Origin: Rhizobiaceae bacterium
GTDB taxonomy: Bacteria > Pseudomonadota > Alphaproteobacteria > Rhizobiales > Rhizobiaceae
Direction of reading: 5' to 3'
DNA length: 64,000 nucleotides
Assembly: GCA_025698895.1 (NCBI GenBank)
Contig: JAILWO010000001.1
Location: forward strand, 248,001 to 312,000
The notes below the pieces were generated by a model that saw only the letters and a program-made list of their open reading frames with translations, did no database searches and had not been told where the DNA came from. The position numbers and the translations under genes were made by a program. This document shows positions 1-7,717 of the stretch, piece by piece. The number at the start of each line of letters is the position of its first letter. Positions within the stretch are counted from its first letter, which is position 1.

Positions 1-514
1 AATAGTCGCTGCCTTCGGGCGCCCATTCGCGCGTCACGTCTTCCCACCAGAAGGAACCTCCGGACGGAATGCCGAGATTGATGGCCTTGATGTCGGCGCC
101 CCACAGGAGATCGCCGAAGCCTTCCAGGAAATAGGCGAGCCCAATCGTCGCCATGAACAGGATGATCGGCTCCTGGTTCACCAGATGCTTGAGAACGAGC
201 GCCTCGAACGCCCAGGCGAAGGCGACCATGACGCAAAGCGTCAGTATGACGGCGAGGAAAGCCGGCAGGGTCCACCCGAAATGGTGGATGTTGGTGCCGA
301 ATATCGCGTTGATGAGGTGAGCGAAAGGCACCTGCCCCGTCTGAAGGCCGACCAGTGTCAGCGCCGCGAACAGCGCCATCACGCCCTGAGCAAAATTGAA
401 GATGCCGGAAGCCTTGAAGATCAGCACGAAGCCAAGCGCGACCAGCGCGTACATGATGCCCGCCATGAGGCCGTTGAGCACGACCTCGGTCAGGTTGAGC
501 ATGGCGACGCTCAT
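1..514 (-). CDS. livH: Branched-chain amino acid ABC transporter permease, LivH type (C-terminus cut by window edge)
   Basis: Inner-membrane permease of a LivFGHMJ-type importer. The first 171 codons are visible, starting at the ATG on the complement at 514. The N-terminus (MSVAMLNLTEVVLNGLMAG) is followed by hydrophobic segments and the LivH-like stretch ALVALGFVLIFKASGIFNFA, typical of the first membrane helices. The gene follows livG by 24 bases on the same strand, so it belongs to the acyl-CoA synthetase-livG-livH operon. The livM, livF and binding-protein genes are expected beyond base 1. In this layout, with an acyl-CoA synthetase at the head, the imported substrate may be an organic acid rather than an amino acid; that is an inference. 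Confidence 0.9.
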   Translation of the reverse strand, partial: MSVAMLNLTEVVLNGLMAGIMYALVALGFVLIFKASGIFNFAQGVMALFAALTLVGLQTGQVPFAHLINAIFGTNIHHFGWTLPAFLAVILTLCVMVAFAWAFEALVLKHLVNQEPIILFMATIGLAYFLEGFGDLLWGADIKAINLGIPSGGSFWWEDVTREWAPEGSDY

Positions 515-538
515 ATGCCGGCTCTCCGCGTTGCCTGG

Positions 539-1390
539 TCAGTCATGGTGCGGCACTCCGAGATAGGCGTCGATGACGGCCTGGTCCGCGGCAATCTCGG
601 CGGGCTTACCGTCACCGATCTTTCGGCCGTAGTCGAGCACGACGATGCGGTCCGAGATGTCCATGACCACGCCCATGTCATGCTCGATCAGCGCGATTGT
701 CGTTCCGAACTGGTTGTTCACATCGAGGATGAAGCGGCTCATGTCCTCCTTTTCCTCGAGGTTCATGCCGGCCATCGGTTCATCGAGCAGAAGCAGCGCC
801 GGCTCGGCCGCGAGCGCGCGACCCAGCTCCACCCGCTTCTGCAGCCCGTAAGGCAGGCGGCCGACAGGAGTCTTGCGGATATGGGCGATCTCGAGAAAGT
901 CGATGATGTGCTCGACGGCAAGCCGGTGCTCGATCTCCTCGGCCTGCGCGGGCCCGTGCCACAGCGCCTGCCAGAAGAGGTTGCGCTTCTGCAGCGTGAT
1001 CCTGCCCGTCATGATGTTGTCGAGCGTCGACATGCCCTTGAAGAGCGCGATGTTCTGAAACGTGCGCGAGATACCCTGGCGCGCCGCCTGGGTGGACCGC
1101 ATCGCCCGGCGCGGCACGCCGCGATAGGTGATCGTGCCCTGCTGCGGCGTGTAGAAGCCGTTGATGACGTTGAGCATCGACGTCTTGCCGGCGCCATTGG
1201 GCCCGATGATCGCGCGGATCTCGCCTTTCCTGATATCGAACGAGACCTCCCTGATCGCCTTCACGCCGCCGAAGGACAGCGACACGTTGTCGACCTTGAG
1301 CAGCGTCTGGCCGGTCGGAATGTCGTCCTGATGCGCCTCCAACCGGAACTCGGTGCCGGCAACCGGATGAGGCATGATCGGCGCGTTCAT
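539..1390 (-). CDS. livG: Branched-chain amino acid ABC transporter ATP-binding protein LivG
   Basis: Cytoplasmic ATPase of 283 residues, the usual LivG length with a slightly long N-terminus (about 30 residues before the ABC domain). Visible motifs are Walker A GPNGAGKTS, the LivG-style signature region PYGLQKRVELGRAL in place of LSGGQ, Walker B LLLLDEP, and the switch histidine in LIEHDMGVV. The C-terminal IDAYLG motif is typical of LivG/LivF. The ATG overlaps the TGA of the upstream acyl-CoA synthetase gene (ATGA), so the two are translationally coupled, and livH follows after 24 bases. Confidence 0.93.
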   Translation of the reverse strand: MNAPIMPHPVAGTEFRLEAHQDDIPTGQTLLKVDNVSLSFGGVKAIREVSFDIRKGEIRAIIGPNGAGKTSMLNVINGFYTPQQGTITYRGVPRRAMRSTQAARQGISRTFQNIALFKGMSTLDNIMTGRITLQKRNLFWQALWHGPAQAEEIEHRLAVEHIIDFLEIAHIRKTPVGRLPYGLQKRVELGRALAAEPALLLLDEPMAGMNLEEKEDMSRFILDVNNQFGTTIALIEHDMGVVMDISDRIVVLDYGRKIGDGKPAEIAADQAVIDAYLGVPHHD

Positions 1391-3375
1391 TCAGCCGCCT
1401 CTCTCGCATGCACGGCCGCACCGCCCTCGAATTCGGCATCATGGATCTTCACGGTCGCACGGATCGAGCCCTTGCGGCCATCCTCGAAGGTGACGGCCGT
1501 CTCGACATACTTCTCCGTCGAGCCGTCATAGAGCGCTTCGATCAGTTCCTCGTATCGCTCGGCGATGTAGGAGCGACGGACCTTCTGGGTGCGGGTCAGT
1601 TCGCCGTCGTCGGCGTCCAGTTCCTTGTGCAGGATCAGGAAGCGCCGGATCTGGGCGTCGGCCATCATCGGCTCGGCCGCCAGTTTCTGATTGGTTTCGG
1701 CGACATGGCCCGCGATGATCTCGGCGACCCGGGGATGCTGCGCCAGCTCCTGATAGGATGAATAGGCGATGCCATTGCGCTCGGCCCAGTTGCCCATCGC
1801 ATCGAGGTCGATGTTGATGAAGGCCGCGCAGAAGGGCCGCCCGTGACCGAAGGCGACGACCTCCTTTATGTTGGGATGGAATTTCAGGACGTTCTCGACA
1901 TATTTCGGCGCGAACAGGGCGCCGTCTTCCAGGCGCCCGACATCCTTCGCGCGGTCGATGATCTTGAGCTGGCCATCCTTGTCGAAGAAGCCGGCATCGC
2001 CCGTCTTGACGTAGCCGTCCAGCGTCATCGTCTCGGCGGTCTTCTCCTCTTCCTTATAGTAGCCGGCGAACATGCCCGGCGACCTAAACAGCACCTCGCC
2101 ATCGTCGGAGATCCTGATGTCGACATCCGGCGCGGCCGGACCGACCGCATCGGCCCGCACCTTCCCGTTCGCCTGCACGGTCACATAGAGGAAGGCCTCG
2201 GTCTGCCCATAGAGCTGCTTGAGATTGATGCCCAGCGAGCGGAAGAAGGAAAACAGGTCCTCGCCGATCGCCTCGCCGGCCGTATAGGCCACGCGAATGT
2301 TGGAAAAGCCCAGCACATTCTTGAGCGGTCCATAAACCAGAAGCTCGCCAAGACCGTAGAGTGCCCTGGCCGACCACGGCACGGGACGGCCCTCCAGGAT
2401 CGCCTCGCCATATTTGCGGGCATGGGCGATGAAATAGCCGAACAAAGCCTTCTTGAAGCGGCCGGCATCCTCCATCCGGATCGTCACGCGCGTCAGCAGC
2501 CCTTCGAACACGCGCGGCGGCGCGAAGTAGAAGGTTGGGGCGATCTCGCGCAGATCCTCGGCCACGCTCTCCGCGCTTTCCGGGCAGTTCATGCAGAAGC
2601 CGGCCACATAGGCCTGCGCGTAGTTGAGATAGTGATCGCCCACCCAGGCAAGCGGCAGATAGGCCAGCACGCTGTCGGTCTCGTTGAGCCCATCGAAAGC
2701 CGCGGTGTCGCTGGCGGCCTTGACGGCGCCGGCCGCCCGGATCATCACGCCCTTCGAGCGGCCGGTCGTTCCGGACGTGTAGAGCATGATGGAGACGTCG
2801 TCGCCGCTGGCGGCGCGCACCGCGTCCTCCCAGCGCGCCGCGGCACCGTCATCGGCGGCCATGACGGCGCGCCCCGCCTCCTGAACCTCGGCGAAATCCT
2901 TGAGCTTGGCGTGATCATAGCCGCGAAGGCCGCGAGGCTCGTCGTAGACCATGAATTCCAGCGCCGGAATCTTCTCGGCGAAGGCGGTCAGCTTGTCGAC
3001 CTGCTCCTGGTCCTGCACGATCGCGACCTTCACCCCGGCATGGTCGAGAACATAGGCCATCTCCTCGGCCACCGCGTCGGCATAGACGGGGACCGGCACC
3101 GCGCCGAGCGACTGCAGGGCGCAGATGGACCAATAGAGCCTGGGACGGTTCTGCCCCACGACGGCGACACGATCGCCATGCGTCACGCCGAACGACTGGA
3201 GCCCAATCGCCAGCGCGCGAACCTCGTCGAGCTGTTCGCGCCACGACCAGCTCTGCCATATGCCCAGATCCTTGTGGCGCATCGCGGGACGATCGGCGAA
3301 ACGCCGGGCGTTCCACAGCAGATACTTCGGAAACGTGTCGAGCGACCCGCCGGCGGCGTGAGCCGTCGTGTCCAT
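1387..3375 (-). CDS. AMP-forming long-chain acyl-CoA synthetase (AMP-binding family)
   Basis: Protein of 662 residues that activates a carboxylic acid to its CoA thioester via an acyl-adenylate. The phosphate-binding loop is MLYTSGTTGRSKGVM (about residue 198-212). The adenylate-binding YGQTE, the TGDAGFFDKDG hinge region and the IIDRAKDVGRL segment are all present. The sequence resembles long-chain acyl-CoA synthetases of the FadD15 type that sit beside liv-type ABC genes in many alphaproteobacteria. It heads the operon and overlaps livG by four bases. The substrate cannot be read from the sequence; co-transcription with an importer suggests it activates the imported acid. Confidence 0.88.
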   Translation of the reverse strand: MDTTAHAAGGSLDTFPKYLLWNARRFADRPAMRHKDLGIWQSWSWREQLDEVRALAIGLQSFGVTHGDRVAVVGQNRPRLYWSICALQSLGAVPVPVYADAVAEEMAYVLDHAGVKVAIVQDQEQVDKLTAFAEKIPALEFMVYDEPRGLRGYDHAKLKDFAEVQEAGRAVMAADDGAAARWEDAVRAASGDDVSIMLYTSGTTGRSKGVMIRAAGAVKAASDTAAFDGLNETDSVLAYLPLAWVGDHYLNYAQAYVAGFCMNCPESAESVAEDLREIAPTFYFAPPRVFEGLLTRVTIRMEDAGRFKKALFGYFIAHARKYGEAILEGRPVPWSARALYGLGELLVYGPLKNVLGFSNIRVAYTAGEAIGEDLFSFFRSLGINLKQLYGQTEAFLYVTVQANGKVRADAVGPAAPDVDIRISDDGEVLFRSPGMFAGYYKEEEKTAETMTLDGYVKTGDAGFFDKDGQLKIIDRAKDVGRLEDGALFAPKYVENVLKFHPNIKEVVAFGHGRPFCAAFINIDLDAMGNWAERNGIAYSSYQELAQHPRVAEIIAGHVAETNQKLAAEPMMADAQIRRFLILHKELDADDGELTRTQKVRRSYIAERYEELIEALYDGSTEKYVETAVTFEDGRKGSIRATVKIHDAEFEGGAAVHAREAAE

Positions 3376-3607
3376 CTCCTGTCCTCCTCCCGATCCGCGT
3401 TGTCCGCGGTTATGCCAAATTTATCGCGCGGCTTGAGCCAGGGGGCAAGGTTTCTTTAGATGAACGGCTTCCCCTCGAATCCGCACCCCATTGGCGCGGA
3501 TTGTTCATGAAGCGGGGATCGGCGCAACATCGCCGTTGACAGACAGACAGGCTGGTTGTCCATTAGACACGCGGTATTGTCTTGCGATCGTGCCTGCGAC
3601 CTCCGGG
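3376..3607. promoter_or_regulatory. Intergenic promoter region of the acyl-CoA synthetase-liv operon with a perfect inverted repeat
   Basis: This 232-base gap lies between the Crp/Fnr gene (ends 3608) and the synthetase start (3375). It holds a perfect 7-bp inverted repeat AATCCGC/GCGGATT with an 11-base spacer (3478-3502), about 100 bases upstream of the synthetase. The repeat could be an operator for the neighbouring regulator, but it does not match the classic FNR (TTGAT-N4-ATCAA) or CRP (TGTGA-N6-TCACA) sites. No small ORF in the gap looks coding. Confidence 0.4.
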
Positions 3608-4279
3608 TCACTCGTATCGTGCAAGCGTCCCGATATCACGCACCTCTATCCGGCCGTGTTCGGCGCGGAGGAGCTTTTCGGCCTCGAGCTCGTGCAGGGC
3701 GCGATTGACCACCGGCCGCGACACGCCCGAAAGCAGCGCCAGTTCCTCCTGGCTGATCTCGATGCTCGTGCCCGAGCCCGGATAAAGCACGGGATTGAAC
3801 AGCCATGCCAGGTTGCGCGCCACGCGCGCCTTGGCGTCGAGGATGCGGTCGTGCTCGATCGTGGCGATGAACTGTCCCATGCGCTCGTTGAGCTGCCGGA
3901 CGAGATAGCGGTTGAAACCGACGCTGTTCTCGAACAGCCACAGGAAGGTGGCGCGGTTCATCATGGCAAGCCGGGTGTCGCGCAGAACGACGAGATCGTA
4001 TTTGCGCGCTTCGTCCTTCAGGACCGAGCCCTCGCCGAACCAGCCTCCCTCGCCGATGCCGGCGAAGGTCATCGCCTTGCCGCTGCGCGAGATCGTGCTG
4101 ATCTTGACCAGCCCGGTGAGCACGCCGGTCCAGTAGTCGAGCCGGTCGCCCCGGTGGCAGATATAGGCGCCCTTGCCGTAGGATTTCTCGACGATGCCCC
4201 GCCGGGCCCGGTCCCGCTCGTCTTCGGTCAGGTCCGCGTTCCAGGCCGCCGAGCGAAGGGGATCGGTTCGTGTCGTCAT
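3608..4279 (-). CDS. Crp/Fnr-family transcriptional regulator
   Basis: Protein of 223 residues from the ATG at 4279; a start further upstream would add a basic, low-complexity tail that does not look like protein. The N-terminal two thirds is a cyclic-nucleotide-binding-like beta roll (GDRLDYWTGVLTGLVKIS, GEGGWFGEGSVL). A long dimerisation helix follows, then a C-terminal winged helix-turn-helix (ISQEELALLSGVSRPVVNRA). No N-terminal cysteine cluster is present, so it is not an oxygen-sensing FNR. The phosphate-binding arginine of true cAMP sites is not evident in GEGSVL, so the ligand is open. It lies upstream of and codirectional with the acyl-CoA synthetase-liv operon and is a plausible regulator of it. 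Confidence 0.85.
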   Translation of the reverse strand: MTTRTDPLRSAAWNADLTEDERDRARRGIVEKSYGKGAYICHRGDRLDYWTGVLTGLVKISTISRSGKAMTFAGIGEGGWFGEGSVLKDEARKYDLVVLRDTRLAMMNRATFLWLFENSVGFNRYLVRQLNERMGQFIATIEHDRILDAKARVARNLAWLFNPVLYPGSGTSIEISQEELALLSGVSRPVVNRALHELEAEKLLRAEHGRIEVRDIGTLARYE

Positions 4280-4358
4280 GATGCGCCGATGCGCTCCACG
4301 CCGGTTTCGACGACCGTTTATGGACCCGGCGCTGCCGCCTTCGCAAGCAGTTGGCCGA

Positions 4359-5132
4359 TCAGGCCGCCAGCAGGTATTTCGCCGTGGGCAGGATGGTGAG
4401 CGGCGCAAGCTCGCCTTCGGCCGGCTTCCCGAACATCATGCGCCGCTCGCCCGGCGTCGAGTTGAAGAAGGGGAAGCGGTCGAGCGTCGGCTGCATGTTC
4501 TGCGCGCAGTCCGAATCGTAGAGCATGACATCGACCGCGAAGGACGGATGCGCCCGCGGCAGTCCCGCCTGAACCGCTCCGAATATCCGACGGTAGAAGG
4601 CGGTGTGATCCTTGCGGACCACACATACGCAGCTCGTCGTATCGAAGAACGCGTTGGCGATGACGGCCGGTCTCAGCGTGACGTAGGGCACCGCGCGTGG
4701 CGCCGTCTCGTTGAACGGATCGGCGGCGAACATGGTGGGGTTGATGAAGGTTTCGCCTCGCCGCAGGCGCGGCATCAGCACATCACCGAAAATGTCCATG
4801 ACAGGCGCAAAGGGCATGTCGAGGGACACATGGTGGATGCGAACGGTGCTAATCAGGACGCCATCGACATAGACGCCGAACCGATAGCAGTTCGGCAGGC
4901 CGTCATACCGGTCCGTCGTGAGCTTCTGGGTGGTCTCGGGAATGTCCCCGTTGCTGCGATAGGCGTCGTAGCGCAGGCGGTATATCGCCTCCAGATCCTC
5001 GCCGCTTTCGCAGCGCCGATATTCCACCCGCTCCAGCAGGGCAGCCACATTCGCCGAGAACCCGCTCAACGCCGGCGCCACGACCGTCGCCGGCACCGGC
5101 GGCAGCACCCTCAAAACCTCGGCATTTTCCAT
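4359..5132 (-). CDS. N-acyl amino acid synthase (FeeM)-like / autoinducer synthase-fold acyltransferase
   Basis: Protein of 257 residues with the GNAT fold shared by LuxI and FeeM. Visible family features are the early arginine/tyrosine segment EAIYRLRYDAYRSNGDIP, the aspartates in DRYDGLPN, the VDGVLISTVRIH strand, and a central FINPTMFAADP. FeeM-type enzymes transfer a fatty acyl group from acyl-ACP to an amino acid, giving a membrane-active or signalling lipid. The start at 5132 is chosen because AGGGG lies eight bases upstream; ATGs at 5150 and 5180 have no usable ribosome site. It stands alone between the Crp/Fnr and GGDEF-EAL genes, all on the minus strand. The product is unknown; a homoserine lactone is less likely. 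Confidence 0.72.
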   Translation of the reverse strand: MENAEVLRVLPPVPATVVAPALSGFSANVAALLERVEYRRCESGEDLEAIYRLRYDAYRSNGDIPETTQKLTTDRYDGLPNCYRFGVYVDGVLISTVRIHHVSLDMPFAPVMDIFGDVLMPRLRRGETFINPTMFAADPFNETAPRAVPYVTLRPAVIANAFFDTTSCVCVVRKDHTAFYRRIFGAVQAGLPRAHPSFAVDVMLYDSDCAQNMQPTLDRFPFFNSTPGERRMMFGKPAEGELAPLTILPTAKYLLAA

Positions 5133-5312
5133 CCGCCATTCCCCTCGCATTCCGCCTGTAACATTCCTAGCCGGATGCACGGACAGGCGAAAGCGGAAAC
5201 ACCTATTGAAAGTATTTACCTTCCGTTAACGTTAATTCTAGTCCGGTGGCAATGGCGATCGCTGCAAGGTAGTCTTGCAATAACGGGATGGTCGAAGGAA
5301 GAGTGGCGGCTT

Positions 5313-7619
5313 TCAGCCGTTCGATGCCCGCCCGACAGGCAGGATGTTCTGCTCCAGCGGCAAGGCGCTGGCCGACATGGCGCGAATACCGGCCGCTGTC
5401 AGCGGCGCGCCGAAGAGGAAGCCCTGCACCTGGTCCGGCCCAACGCTGTTGGACAGTATCTTGAGCTGCTCGAAGGTCTCGACCCCCTCGATCGTGACCT
5501 GCAGGCCGAGCGGGCGCGACAGATTCACGATCCCCTTCAGCAGTTCGAGCGACCGTTCGGAGCGCGTCATGTCGATGAGGAACGACCGATCTATCTTGAT
5601 CTTGTCGAGCGGCAGCGTGTGGAGATAACTCAGGCTCGAATAGCCGGTTCCGAAATCATCGAGCGCGATCCGCACGCCGAGCTTCTTGAGTTCCGCCAGC
5701 AGGTCGCCGGTCGATGATTTGTCATCCAGCAGGGCGGTCTCGGTCACCTCGATCTCGAGACGATCCGGTGCCAGGCCCGATTTCCGGAGGGCATCCTCCA
5801 CCTTGGCAATGATTTCCGATCCGCGAAGATCCTTGGCCGACAGGTTGACCGAAACGCTGATGTGCTCGGGCCATCGCGCGCATTCCTCGGTCGCGGCGTA
5901 GAGCATGAAGGAACTGATTTCGGAGACGATCCCCATCTCCTCGGCCAGGGGAATGAAGACGGCGGGCGAGATCGGTCCCAGTTCAGGATGATCCCAACGG
6001 CAAAGCGCTTCGCAGCTGGCTATGCGCATCGAACCCATGGTCACGATGGGCTGGTAGGCCACCCGCAGACTGCGCGCCTCGACGGCGCTTCTGAGGTCGG
6101 CCTTCATGATCTGCTTGTTTCGGAACGCCTCGTCCATGGCGGCTTCGAAAAGGCACCAGCCCTTCTTGCCCCGCTCCTTGGCCTTGTAGAGGGCAAGGTC
6201 GGCCTTCACGATCATGCCGTCCGCGTCGGCATCGGCTGCGCGCGACAGCACCGCACCGGCCGACAATTGATAGCGCAGGGCGTGCCCGGCGACATCCACC
6301 TCGCCCTGCATGTCCGCGAATATCCGATCGAGCGCCGCCCCGAGTTCGGCCGCGTCGGCGACGCTGTCGAAATAGATGATGAACTCGTCGCCCCCGAAGC
6401 GGCTCACCTTCACGTCCGCACTGTCATAGGACGAGAGCTTCTCGGCAACCGCGTAGATGAGACCGTCGCCGACCGGATGTCCGAGTGTATCGTTGATGCT
6501 CTTGAAGTCGTCGAGGTCGAAGACCACGAGCGCACAGTACCGGTCCGGATCGCCCTGAGCCATCGCCTCGGCGACGATCTCGTAGAAATATCCCCTGTTC
6601 GGCAGACCGGTGAGACGATCGTAGCGCGCCATGTAGCGCACCTTCTCCTCTGCCTCGATGCGGCTGGTCACGTCCTCGAAAATGACGACGCCCAGATCGT
6701 CCGTCCCCTCGCGGGCCGAGAATTCCATGTGCCGGCCATTCGCGAAGGGAACCAGCAGCTTGCGGTCGCGTCCTTCGCGCAGCGCCCTGGTGAGCTGGGT
6801 ACCGACGAACTGGCTTTCGGATCGGCTCAGAAGGCCGCCGGCCACACTGCGCATCAAGAGCGCGTCCAGCGAGCGGCCGAGCAGCCGGTCAGCCGACGAA
6901 ATACGCATGAAAGTTGCCGCCTGCGAATTGGCGACAACGACGCGACCGTCGGGGCCAAGCATCACCAGCCCGTGCGACATTGTGTTCAGCGCCCTGTCGA
7001 AACGCTGGGCGAGGCGCTTTGCCTTCTTCTCCTCGCTGATGGCCGCGAACAGGACGACGCGCACCAGTTCGGCCATCTTCATAACGATGAACATGAAGGG
7101 CACGATGAACAGCCCCAGCACCACCTTGTAGAAGTCGGCCTGGATGATCAGCGCCGCCGCGATCGGCCCGATCGTCGTGATCGACAGGATCGCCACCATC
7201 TTGGTCGACCCGTGGTTGCGGCCGGCGATCGTGATCGCGCCGCCCATCACCACACCGATTGCCGCGATCTGGCTGAAATCGTCCGGATAGACGTAGATGC
7301 AAAAGAAGGCAAAGATTCCGACGAACGCACCCTGAATGGTGCCCGCCATCAGGTAGTATCTCTCGCGCTGAAGCGCGTGCTCATAGCTCTGGATACTGGC
7401 CGCGTCCACGCGCCTTATCGCAATATAGCGGTACAGTCCGGCTCCGAACATGAGCAGGGCAAGCAGGAGAAACGCTGGCTGGCCGGACTTCAGGAAGACG
7501 AGAAAACCGACGACGCCGTGCAGGCATGCGCCGATCAGCAGGATTCCCGGATCAAGAAACAGTGACCGGACGAATCCCACATAGATGTCTTCGGAGATAT
7601 CGCCCTTGCCGCTTTTCAC
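5313..7619 (-). CDS. Membrane-anchored PAS-GGDEF-EAL protein (cyclic di-GMP synthesis/breakdown)
   Basis: Protein of 768 residues. About five or six hydrophobic segments fill residues 20-190. A PAS-like sensor (about 205-325) follows, then a GGDEF domain with intact SRFGGDEF, then an EAL domain with CEALCRW, DDFGTGYSSLSYLH and KIKIDRSF all conserved. Both catalytic cores therefore look usable. The inhibitory RxxD site that normally precedes GGDEF reads DSAD, so product inhibition is probably lost. The start is a GTG at 7619 with no clear ribosome site, and no ATG occurs in the first 70 codons; an earlier start cannot be excluded. It sits alone and codirectional with the FeeM-like gene. Confidence 0.92.
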   Translation of the reverse strand: MKSGKGDISEDIYVGFVRSLFLDPGILLIGACLHGVVGFLVFLKSGQPAFLLLALLMFGAGLYRYIAIRRVDAASIQSYEHALQRERYYLMAGTIQGAFVGIFAFFCIYVYPDDFSQIAAIGVVMGGAITIAGRNHGSTKMVAILSITTIGPIAAALIIQADFYKVVLGLFIVPFMFIVMKMAELVRVVLFAAISEEKKAKRLAQRFDRALNTMSHGLVMLGPDGRVVVANSQAATFMRISSADRLLGRSLDALLMRSVAGGLLSRSESQFVGTQLTRALREGRDRKLLVPFANGRHMEFSAREGTDDLGVVIFEDVTSRIEAEEKVRYMARYDRLTGLPNRGYFYEIVAEAMAQGDPDRYCALVVFDLDDFKSINDTLGHPVGDGLIYAVAEKLSSYDSADVKVSRFGGDEFIIYFDSVADAAELGAALDRIFADMQGEVDVAGHALRYQLSAGAVLSRAADADADGMIVKADLALYKAKERGKKGWCLFEAAMDEAFRNKQIMKADLRSAVEARSLRVAYQPIVTMGSMRIASCEALCRWDHPELGPISPAVFIPLAEEMGIVSEISSFMLYAATEECARWPEHISVSVNLSAKDLRGSEIIAKVEDALRKSGLAPDRLEIEVTETALLDDKSSTGDLLAELKKLGVRIALDDFGTGYSSLSYLHTLPLDKIKIDRSFLIDMTRSERSLELLKGIVNLSRPLGLQVTIEGVETFEQLKILSNSVGPDQVQGFLFGAPLTAAGIRAMSASALPLEQNILPVGRASNG

Positions 7620-7717
7620 CGCGCTCGACCGGTTATTCTCGGCCGACCTGTCGCATATTCGGATTAAGAAACGTTTATAGCAACTTCAGGCGGGCCGGAA
7701 CCGACGGCGGCGCCGTC

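Noticed and set aside
1843-3459. Plus-strand frame of 538 codons opposite the acyl-CoA synthetase
   Set aside because: No recognisable domain; the opposite strand encodes a full AMP-binding enzyme.
5862-7565. Long plus-strand open frame opposite the GGDEF-EAL gene
   Set aside because: A shadow frame with low-complexity His/Asp/Arg composition and no ribosome site. The minus-strand protein has complete catalytic motifs.
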